The notes under the pieces were generated by a model. That model was not told the DNA's origin and ran no database searches. It saw only the letters and a list, made by a program, of their open reading frames with translations. 64,000 nucleotides of DNA, from contig OX335641.1 of assembly GCA_946894095.1 (NCBI GenBank), positions 2,374,501 to 2,438,500 of the forward strand. The letters run 5' to 3'. Each line of letters starts with the position of its first letter. Position 1 is the first letter of the stretch. Source of the stretch: Incurvaria masculella (Eukaryota > Arthropoda > Insecta > Lepidoptera > Incurvariidae). Made by a program: the position numbers and the translations under genes. Positions 55,154 to 64,000 of the stretch are shown here, piece by piece.

Positions 55154-57358
55154 TTTGCTTGTTTAACACAAAAAGGTTTGGCGAGATGTCATACGGGTGT
55201 TATTTCTCTGTTAGCAATTCTAAATGTATGGGCGTTTACGCTGCTTTCGAAAGTTTGGTAGCTGTAACTGCTGCTTAGGAACAAATGTTGCACATAAACG
55301 AGAGAAAAAAAAGGTTTACATGTACATACATACACAACCAAACATCCTTTTTTTATGTCACTGGACATAGAGGTCATTAGTCTTATACACAATTGTTTAC
55401 AAGTACATGTTCCAGTAGGTTTCATAGTTTCATGTAAACACAAGACTTTAGATATTATTATCAGTAAGACTGTTCATTTTTTATCTACATATTTTGTAGT
55501 TTGATCTAAACAAGGTTAATATGACATTTGTAACACTATTTTTTGAAGGCAATATGATTGATAGCGAGGGTACACGTTTCATGGTGAGAATATGTTCTCA
55601 AAGTAAAAACTGTCAAGTACCATGCCAAAAGCCATGATTATTTTAACCCTATAAAGCTCGTACGGGTGTATTCAGAGTGGGCGGACTAACTTTAATCCGC
55701 TAGACTAAACCGGTTTTTGTATCATTAGTCCGGCGCTTATCTCGTGCTAAGTTTTGACATGTGCTCTCTGAATATGACTGTTAGTTTTCGAAACGGATAA
55801 ATAGATAAAGAACAACATTGCATTCTGAAGTAATTTTCAAACACTGAATATTTCCAATGCGGAATCCGGTAGCTTTTCTTAACACATTCGCCGTCAAATT
55901 TTTCAATATAGTATTTAACCCCAGTATCTAAGCCTATCTACAAAATAATTTTAATCAATGTTTTGTGTCAAGTTTTTGTCTATCTTACATTAAGGTCTCC
56001 CGAATCACATAGGTAACAAGTTTCTTACCTCCTTGCTTGACATATCTGAAATCTTTTAACATCTGTGCCTTCCCTAAATCATTAAGTCATTACTGCCGGT
56101 AGAATAAGTTTTAAGTTTTGTCAATCTATGTTTTACACAAAAATAGAGTTAAAAGTAACCTTTAGTATTTTTTTTATTGAATCTCTTGTATACAAGTAGT
56201 AAACGCTGTTTGAATGTATTTTTTATATTAGTTGATACCTTAACATCACACTGTGTAGGTGGCTCGAATAGCAAGATTTTTAATTAGTTTTGAATTACAA
56301 AGCTAATGAATATATGTTAATTTACAATATTTAAGTTATATTTTTTAAGTGATCACAAAATATCCGTCCAATAACATCTTAAGATAAAATGTTCTATAGC
56401 ATTTTTTGATGAACTTGCATTTCTTTTACGTTTTATTTTATCATGTTCTAGTTTTATATTTTTTTAAATAAAAATTAAACAAAATGTTTAAGGTTTATGA
56501 ATTACAAAGTTCCCAATATCTAAGAATATTTAAATAGATTATATTTTCCACTAAAATTGTAAATAGGTTTGTTTGATTTTCGAAGCTCCTATATATGTAT
56601 AATGAGCTTAGCGACAATCTTGGCAGACCTAGATTATTCGAGAAACCGTTTTTTCGCTGAAACTGAAAATGAATGGCTCCCTCTGTCGCAGACACGATAT
56701 TAGCCTAACCTAGCCTAAGGAAACGTACAGTTTTACATGGATACCGAACCATGAACAGCTTGTATTCATGACTGAAGGCTCTATCAGAGAGAGTCCATGA
56801 GCTATTTTATGAGAAGCAAGGCCCCTGTTGTGCTGTTGTGGCGAAGTCTGCTGCCTCCATGAATATAAACTTTTTATTTTAAAACTTCTTTATTTGTTAC
56901 TAAATTTTTTTGCACTCAATGCCTAAATGAAAAAAAGGAATAGATAGGGTACTAATACAATTTATTGGTCCGTCAAAAGTACTCTCTCTCTCTGTATAAT
57001 AAAATCATGTCTTCTATTTAGAACCCAAATCTATCTGGTATTTTCACCTCACATCCTACTTTCGTCGACTGCTGTCGAGTAGGTTTTTTTCCTTCTTCCC
57101 TGGTTTGGATGCAGTTTGGGCCAAGACTATTCATTTTCTCTCAGCTGAATCTATTTGGAAAAAATTGGAAAGATCTTCACCAAGTAGACATACCATTTTT
57201 ACTGTCGCATTATAGCTTGAAATACATATTCCAGTCAGTACAACTCTGGTTAGTATCATAGCTATGGTTATTACAGATTTAGCTTCTTCAGGAGAAAAAC
57301 AAGGACAGATATATATTAATTTTAAAATTATCACTAACCAGAGTTGGTGAACTCCACC
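55154..57358. other. AT-rich DNA, no recognised gene
   Basis: It contains a possible small foldback repeat at about 55665-55795 (ggcggactaactttaatccg ... attagtccggcgc) and a short SINE-like or TE scrap near 56700-56760. No coding exon supported. Confidence 0.4.
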
Positions 57359-57687
57359 CTAAGGGCCGCGTGCACGAAAGGACAAAAAATAAAAATCAAC
57401 GTCAAAGTATGATCAAACACGTCACTTTTGGTGGACTGTATGGAAGGAGCTCTATGCGGATCACTAAAAGTGACGTGTTTGAACATTGATTAACTCGGCC
57501 GTCTCTTCGTGCAACCGGGGCTAAGGGCCGAGTGCACGAAAGGACAAAAAATCAAAATCAACGTCAACGTCTGATCAAACACGTCACTTTGTGTGGACAG
57601 TATGGAAGGAACTCTATGCGGATCACTAAAAGTGACGTGTTTGAACATTGATTAACTCGGCCGTCTCTTCGTGCAACCGGGGCTAAG
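57359..57687 (+). mobile_element. Two TAA-flanked hairpin MITE C copies in direct tandem
   Basis: The copies at about 57360-57523 and 57524-57687 are ~163 bp each, in the same orientation and sharing the central CTAA. They are highly similar. Each can fold through caaacacgtcact / agtgacgtgtttg. Confidence 0.85.
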
Positions 57688-59454
57688 TCTTTATAGCTAC
57701 CAACTGGTCATTCCTGTCATCAACATACCGAAAAATCACCCCAATCAATATCTCTATGTCTATTGTATCTGATGGTCTTGGAGTTGAATGTACAATTCTC
57801 TTGTTCTCACTCATGGCATAGACTTTTATCTATGCTCTCGGTACATATCCACATATATTGTCGCTTTTGACAATAATAATTTTAATAATTAAGTATTGAA
57901 TAATTAATTTTAATTAATTATAATTTTGGTCAGGTACCATTGTGTTACAAAACAATACCATCAAACAGGGGAATTATGAGCGTGGCCCTATTGATCGGCT
58001 CATCGAATTCGATAAAATGAGGCAAAATTTCCTTTAGGCCAAGTCTCCATGCCACCTGTCGTGATAAATGAGCCTGATATTTCTTTCCAATTCCAGACTG
58101 ACTCTTTCATACCCTGAATCCTAATAAATGCTTTAAAGTTTGCGATGGAAATGTGTAGAGAAAAGAGTCAGTGTCAAGAAAACTGTCAGTGTTTTCTATC
58201 GTGTTCAATGTAGCGGTGCCTGTAGGTAAAGTCCTGCAATTCAACCTAATTCCTTCGGGATTGTCTTTCTCTTTCCCCTGTAATGACATTAAAATACATC
58301 AGTACACCTTTATCGTGACTAGTGATTAGTAGTTAGATTCAGTTGACTGCAGGGTGTAGTCTTTTTCTTAGCGAATACTACATAGCACTCGACATAGCAT
58401 GAGCAGCCTATTTCACTTTAGAATAACCAGTGTTCACGGTTAGGTTAGGTTATTATTGCAGCATAGCATAGCGGGCCCAGGGAAACTGCACCTAGTTTTA
58501 GCCGTTCAGACCTAGGAGCAGCGGCACTTCGGCCAGTAGCCGCAAAACACACCCGTAATTGTAGAGCTTGTATGAAAGGATGTGAAAAGAAGAAGTATGC
58601 TGTGAACGTACCAAATGGCATTCTATTACCTCCGCCTACACCGCCGAGGAAGCGTTGTCAAGGAATGTATTTCTGTGCATTGTTAACCCTTTCCCCGCCA
58701 GGGCCTCTACATAGGCAGTCATTCGCCCACGCCAGGCCTTTTCTAAACTTCCATAAAATCGACTACTACAATAAAACTTAACTGTGTTTTATTTTTCAAA
58801 CCTACCTAAAAAATTCTTGCAAAAAAAATTTTCGCAAATCAAATCTGCGTGCGCAATTTTAGCTTGCTGGTGGTGTAGGGAAATTACGACAGTTGCTTTT
58901 ATCGATGTTTTCAAGGGCAAATGGTATCTGCTAAAACAAAACATCGCGAAAAAGAATTCAACTTTGGTCAGTCAAAGAAGATATTTTTAGATATGTTTTC
59001 CCTTACGGAAAGGCAAGGACTCGCTATACAGCCTAAAGATTAGATTAGAAGGTTACTCCTAAGCTTCACGTTGGCTTGTGATTCACTTTCACCTGCCATC
59101 CGCCATGGATCTTTTTTCCTGAATATAGGCACATGTGCACTCACATAAAAAAATTGGCAAGATTTTTTTTTACATTAAAAAATGTTTTATTGATAAAAAA
59201 ATAAAGCTATAAAAAATAGAAAATAATTTTGTATGCAACAAGATGCATTAATTGTTTGTTTATTTGAAGGGGGGGAGGTAATCTTGGAAACCGATCAAAA
59301 CATTTTTGACATTGAAAAGATTCACTCTCTTATATAGAATACTCACCATCACGCTTAATTATATAACGGGTATGCAATAACTATTGTTCCTTAGGTTCTT
59401 TTTTTTCAGGTTACGCAAATTTAAAGAGTTAATATTAGTTATATTAATAGTTTT
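57688..59454. other. No recognised gene; one SINE-S scrap
   Basis: 58185-58262 matches a piece of the SINE-S body (cagtgttttctatcgtgttc...attccttcgggatt). An open frame at 58572-58781 includes a Cys-rich start (CRACMKGCEKK if extended upstream), but no domain or splice structure is evident. Confidence 0.4.
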
Positions 59455-59775
59455 ATTTTAGCTGTAAGAATAATAATATATTTTGTATTTTGATACTTTG
59501 TTTAGAGGTCACTGTAGTACTTAGTTCATGACAGAAATAATAGTATTAAAACTAAATCGTACAAGGTTTTCACAACTTTTTCATGTTGCCACATCGCTTT
59601 AAGGTTGATGTGACGCTACGTTCGGGTCTCCTCTTTCCCTAAATATGGTTGATAGAGGCGATGGCTGTGTCCAGCGTGATGCTCGTGAACGGGTGCTTGC
59701 TCCAATTGGCAACATGTTAGATGGCGGGCATGGTTTTTACAAATAAACTGCAATTTGTCATGAACTATTGCATAT
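59455..59775 (-). repeat. Unclassified dispersed repeat E, copy 2
   Basis: Reverse complement of 36007-36365, lacking the two extra segments of that copy. No coding potential. Confidence 0.65.
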
Positions 59776-59853
59776 GACACGAATTGTTGATTCTCGTCAA
59801 TTTATATTAATTTAGCGTGTTTATCTGTGATTCTAAATACTTTTGTATACTTA

Positions 59854-59895
59854 GCCCCGGTTGCACGAAGAAACGGCTGAGTTAATCAATGTTAA
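59854..59895 (-). mobile_element. TAA-flanked hairpin MITE C, terminal fragment
   Basis: agccccggttgcacgaagaa followed by acggctgagttaatcaatgt, the right terminal ~42 bp of the family, then unrelated AT-rich DNA. Confidence 0.7.
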
Positions 59896-60359
59896 ACAAT
59901 TAAACAACAATTAGGAAACATCAATAAAAAGTCCATAAATTAATTTCCTTGCGCAGTTATTTATTCTTAAAATAAAACTGTTACTTTTTAAGATTTTTTT
60001 ATAACCGAAAATATAAAAATGAACAAATTACTTAACACTGGGCTGTTACAACAAAACATTAGAAAAATAACTTAATGGAAAAGAACAATTGCCTTACTTT
60101 ATAATTTACAATTTTCAGCTTACCCTTTAGTTATCTACACTTATTCCTTAACAGAGCACGTCTAAAATTACAATATGGATAAAGAACAACATTGTATTGC
60201 ACAGATATTTTTAAAGTAAGTACATAAATATTTCGTTACACTAAATACTTACTGTTACTTAATTGCGAACCTAAAAAAGTACTAAATTTCTATGTTTTAG
60301 ATTCATGCAGCAATAACACGCTCCTAATAACGGGCTGCGACCAACTAAATTTTCATAAG

Positions 60360-60705
60360 TACCCGAAGTCTCAGTTGTCACCTAAATTGGCGTTTACGTC
60401 AAACCGATCGACTGGCGTTTTCAAATGTATGTAGAAATTGAAGAGCGCGCGCAGTGGGCGTTAATCGAACTAACATTTGCGAGTCCGAGCTTGATTTGAC
60501 AGCTTACTCAATGTTGCCGTAAATACGTCAACGTTGCCGTTTACGTCGACTCCGCGTTTTCATACAAATCGGAAGTCCGAGTTGGACATTGACAGCTTGA
60601 AGAAGTAAAACCACAGAATATCTAGTAAAAACTTGTATGGAGTTGACGGAAAACGCCAGTCGATCGGTTTGCCGTAAACGTCAATTTAGGTAAGAACTCA
60701 GACTG
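60360..60705. mobile_element. TIR element D, copy 2
   Basis: The ends carry cctaaattggcgtttacgtc and gtaaacgtcaatttagg, with inner ccgatcgactggcgttttca / gaaaacgccagtcgatcgg. It matches 46129-46444 in reverse. Confidence 0.65.
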
Positions 60706-62329
60706 ACCACTCAGAATGCAATGGTATTTTTTTATAGAGTACCTACGTATAATCCTGCATTCGCTGAAAACTCAACTATTTTGGGAGGTTCATTGAGTGA
60801 ATGCTTGAAAATCCATTTAGCCAAAACAAAAATGGCCATTTTCATTCAGTGGTATAAAATTAAATCATAATAAGGTAACTATATACAGGATTAAATAATC
60901 TATTTGTTTTTTATTTCATTTTAAATGCCCTCATTTAAAATACTTATCCACATACCTAACAGTATACATAGTTTAATTGTATACAACCATAACTAATCAA
61001 TTTTCCTTATTTGAGTATTTGATATTGAGTAGAAAAAATTGGCGCTTCCTATAATTGGAATATTAATTATACCACCTAATTTATTTTACCGAAATCTTAT
61101 TTCAATAGAAATCAAAGTAAACCAATGGTGTCCTGTATTAACATCTTCGATATTTGCGTTTTGAACTTATTATCTTCAACTTCGAGTTTATGTTACCAAA
61201 AAAATCCTAACCAGGCATCGTTCATTGGCCTAACCAACGTTTTAATGGAGCTATTTAATTTGTTATAACTTATAAAAAACACGAATATATACAGATACCA
61301 ATAAAAAAAGTATAATTTACACAACATCTTAGAAAAGCAACAAGTACATTTAAATCCATTCATTAACATACAATTGATATGCTGACATCAAATTATTGAC
61401 GTTTATATACATGCCTAAACATACAAGAAAAAAGAAGCGTTGGTTCGATACCCGTTGCTGTATACCTCTTTCTTTCTCTTCGAGTTTGTTGCTTGAGGTG
61501 AAGGAAAACATGGTGAGGGCGCAACTATCGAGGCTTTTCAGATTCTAGCAGTAGTTTTAATGCGGACATTACAAAAAAAAATCGAACTTTGTAATCCGAA
61601 AAGCCTGACTTCCTTAAAAAAAAGGCTTAATGCGAAAGTAAAAAAGGTCACCTGGCAGAAAACCCAATCTGACAAAATATAGGTCCGAACGGCAAGAAAA
61701 AAAAAACTGGAAAAATCTGGACGACTGTAAACCCCAGGTTTCACTAGTTTGAAGTGGAGCTTGATGCTGCCAAATAGGTATAGCTACATGAGTTAAAAAA
61801 ATCATCGATGTTGAATGGTTTTTTTAACGGACTTCATTTTTAATTTATGTTTCTAAACCCAAATAGTAAAATGAAACGAGATTTCCAAAATACATTCTGA
61901 TATCCTAATACGAATATTTCTTCCCACCTCTAGGACTGAAACGATTGATATTTTACGACCCTATTGCTGACCGGCATAAGATGCATGCGAGAGTGGGTGA
62001 TTATAAAGTTAAGCCTCGCCCACTGAAGCTTCTAAGTGCTAGCATTATTATATGTATTCATTCGATCATGAATCCCGTAATATTTAACAACACGAGCACT
62101 TTTGTAAACGCCCAGCAACGCCTCAAATATCGTTCGGAAATTTGTTTTCTTGTCAGCCACCAGTAGTCACCACATATGGTCAGATTAGCTGAAGACAAAT
62201 ACAGCGTGGACCAACGCTCTTAATAAATTTATTTGGAAAAATATAAGTAAGTACTAATCATCAATTGTTACTTTCATAATAATCAGATATAAGTTTACTC
62301 CGTCGCTGCACGTAATGGCGGTTAACACT
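60706..62329. other. AT-rich DNA, no recognised gene
   Basis: No supported exon or repeat family. A short stretch at about 61440-61510 (ttggttcgatacccg) looks like a decayed tRNA- or LINE-related fragment. Confidence 0.35.
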
Positions 62330-62905
62330 TACGGTTAATAAGGTTTCACCGATATGTTTTGCCCGCTACGCCGCTGCGGGTTTCTCCAGGACGGTGGTTA
62401 TCCTGGAGCAACGTTCAATAACTCGGCCTATCACACGTCAACTGACGGCCGTCGGCTGCGAAGATCGTATCGGTGCGGATACGCCGGCGGATGAGGGTAG
62501 TCCGAAATGTTGGTGCACCACAGAAAAATACAGTTGCATACACGCGTAACTAATGAAGTCAGTGTCTACGATTGGTGTTCTTGTATGATGCGCCAATAGC
62601 GGAGTCCAGGCTGATGAGAGTTTCATGAAGACCAAGACTTGTATGTCTCCCTTGTAAGACCTCAGCTGTGGAAACTGACATGGTTTGTTATGCGTGTACG
62701 CAGCTGTACTTGTATATATTTCACCAACATTTCGGAATACCTCATCAGCCGCTGTGTCGCAGCCTACCCACCGATACGCAGCTGACGGCCGTCAGTTGAC
62801 GTTTGACAGGCCGAACTGTTGAATGTTGCTCCAGAACAGCCACCATTCTGAAGAAGCCCGCGCGCAGCTTGCGAAACCTGTCGGCGAAGCCCGATTTACC
62901 ACACC
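62330..62905. mobile_element. TIR element with ~120-bp GC-rich arms
   Basis: The left arm (about 62390-62515: ggtggttatcctggagcaac, tcaactgacggccgtc, tccgaaatgttggtg) is the complement of the right arm (about 62727-62850: caccaacatttcgga, gacggccgtcagttgac, gttgctccagaacagccacc). The interior also carries a near-inverted pair (cagttgcatacacgcgtaac / gttatgcgtgtacgcagctg), so most of it could fold. Confidence 0.7.
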
Positions 62906-63690
62906 AGACAACCGTAACCGCCATTACATAAAAATCCAGTTCCAAATTAGGTTAGACAATTTAAGTGATCGACCATTGACTTTGAGTGATGCAACGAATT
63001 ATTGAAGACTACTACATAGGTAGATTTAGCACCGACTTCCTACTTAAAAAAAGAATCATAACAAATATTTATTTTAGCCTTAACCATGCCTTAACATTTC
63101 CACAACAACTACGTACCTATTCTATACGATACATACTTGATCTCCCGTTAGTTATTTTTTATGGCTCTCGATCACGCAATATTTGTTGCAAATGTAATAA
63201 CGGACGGCTGACCACTAATAGCACAGTACTGCTGGAAAAAACGGATATTTAATTCTTCTTTGCGACCACAAACGATGAATAATTTGTGGTCTTCGACTGT
63301 AGAGATATGTACAACATAGTGCTTGTACATATTTTAGTAAGTTTAAAAGTTTTAAAGCGAGTGGCATGTATTTCCTTAAGTTTTTTCTTCTTCATGCAAC
63401 AAACAAACTCTCAGAGAAAGCATTTAATATAAAAAAGCACCGAACGAAAAATCGTCCATCCCATCACCAATCTCAATCATTTTCTATCAGTACATAACTT
63501 TTGGCATCTAGAGATTTGAAGGTGTCTATTTTGGCGACAGGTCATTAACTAAAAAGCATCATTACCTTGTTAATATTTGATTATGTAATAGGTACAAGTA
63601 TTTTATCAAATAATACTGAATGTGACCAGCAACAAATGCACCTGAGTACTTACTAGTGAGCATAATTACTTAACCTAAGTACTAATACGG

Positions 63691-64000
63691 CTATGACGTC
63701 GCAGAATACCAATTCGAGGTGGGGTTGGACGCTTTGTTCGCTGCAGAATGCGCGGGGTGAGCTGAATGCGGATGGTAGAGGTGGAACCCTGATCCACCAT
63801 GGAAAAACTGGGACTGGTCCAGCGAAGAAGCGTAGTCCAGAGCGCCGGGAACGGCGGAATACGCCTGAGGTTTCAGCGGCAAAGGCTGCGCCGGGGCCTC
63901 ACCGCCTAGGTACGAATGTCTGAGGGCTTCCGAGTACGCGGAATTGTCGTACGGCAAACTGTGAGCGTACGGCTGCTGTTTGTCTCGAGGGGAGACGGAG
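63691..64000 (-). CDS. C-terminal coding exon, low-complexity Ser/Ala/His/Tyr/Pro-rich protein (partial)
   Basis: On the - strand a frame is open from the window edge (phase 1, from base 63999) to TAG at 63691-63693, giving about 102 residues. The exon may begin inside the window, because AG dinucleotides follow a pyrimidine tract at about 63975-63998. The sequence is GC-rich with strongly GC-biased third positions, unlike the AT-rich flank below 63690. The protein is disordered-looking: Ser-Tyr-Leu-Gly-Gly-Glu, a Leu-Pro-Leu-Lys-Pro segment, Phe-Phe-His-Gly-Gly, a His/Pro/Ala/Ser repeat stretch and a terminal Asn-Trp-Tyr-Ser-Ala-Thr-Ser. This composition is typical of the activation or C-terminal region of developmental transcription factors, but no DNA-binding domain is inside the window and I do not recognise the gene. 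The rest lies to the right of the window. Confidence 0.7.
   Translation of the reverse strand, partial: SVSPRDKQQPYAHSLPYDNSAYSEALRHSYLGGEAPAQPLPLKPQAYSAVPGALDYASSLDQSQFFHGGSGFHLYHPHSAHPAHSAANKASNPTSNWYSATS

Noticed and set aside
58572..58781. Cys-rich small protein (CRACMKGCEKK...) as a possible peptide gene
   Set aside because: Only four cysteines in the first part, no signal peptide and an unrelated tail. I could not support it over chance.

Overview
This window looks like nuclear DNA of a moth or butterfly (Lepidoptera). It is AT-rich, has spliced genes with GT-AG introns and no bacterial-type gene packing. It also carries an insect telomere-type (TTAGG)n tract, fragments of RTE and other non-LTR retrotransposons, a probable Helitron 3' end, and dozens of short non-autonomous repeats. 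Species was not determined.

Only two real protein-coding loci are supported. The first is a five-exon gene on the + strand (48064-54362). It encodes a 170-residue four-pass membrane protein, and every exon boundary has a canonical AG/GT and a consistent reading phase. The second is a terminal coding exon on the - strand at the right edge (63691-64000), with a GC-rich, Ser/Ala/His/Tyr/Pro-rich C-terminus. A CpG-rich segment at about 28.85-29.33 kb may be a promoter on the - strand; its transcript body was not found. I recognised no functional RNA genes. The tRNA-like and 5S-like sequences here are heads of SINEs.

The rest is mostly transposable-element strata. (1) About 20 copies or fragments of a ~300-bp element with a palindrome near each end and a variable (GGAC)n/(CCGT)n tract ('GGAC element'). 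(2) Seven copies of a ~545-bp TTAA-flanked MITE ('MITE-B'). (3) Two further TTAA-flanked families (1322-1995; 27266-27641 and 27682-28056). (4) A SINE family with one common body but two different polymerase III heads, one tRNA-like and one 5S-rRNA-like. (5) ~163-bp TAA-flanked hairpin MITEs. (6) Several foldback or long-TIR elements. (7) LINE remnants, a degenerate hAT-type transposase remnant and a probable Helitron end with a 12-unit minisatellite. Nesting is common: an element inside an element at 1.3-2.0 kb and 37.5-37.7 kb, and three layers at 4.3-5.2 kb.

Region by region: 0-10 kb holds a telomeric-like tract, MITE-B, nested elements, LINE tails and a 270-bp tandem duplication. 10-25 kb holds GGAC elements, a perfect hairpin, foldback elements, an RTE remnant, SINE fragments and a hAT remnant. 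25-33 kb holds MITE-B copies, palindromic TTAA elements, the putative promoter and an RTE reverse-transcriptase remnant. 33-47 kb holds GGAC elements, SINEs, a doublet-repeat element at 36.8-37.4 kb, a long inverted repeat at 41-42 kb and nested TIR elements at 44.7-45.7 kb. 47-55 kb holds the Helitron minisatellite and the membrane-protein gene with its TE-filled introns and 3' flank. 55-64 kb is mostly unannotated AT-rich sequence with MITEs, an inverted-repeat element at 62.3-62.9 kb and the terminal exon.

No operon, CRISPR array, viral genome or obvious new multi-gene system was seen. The most unusual structures are the 16-bp-spaced doublet-repeat element (36.8-37.4 kb), the double-headed SINE family, the GGAC element with its pre-insertion site preserved in the window, and the Helitron-end minisatellite.
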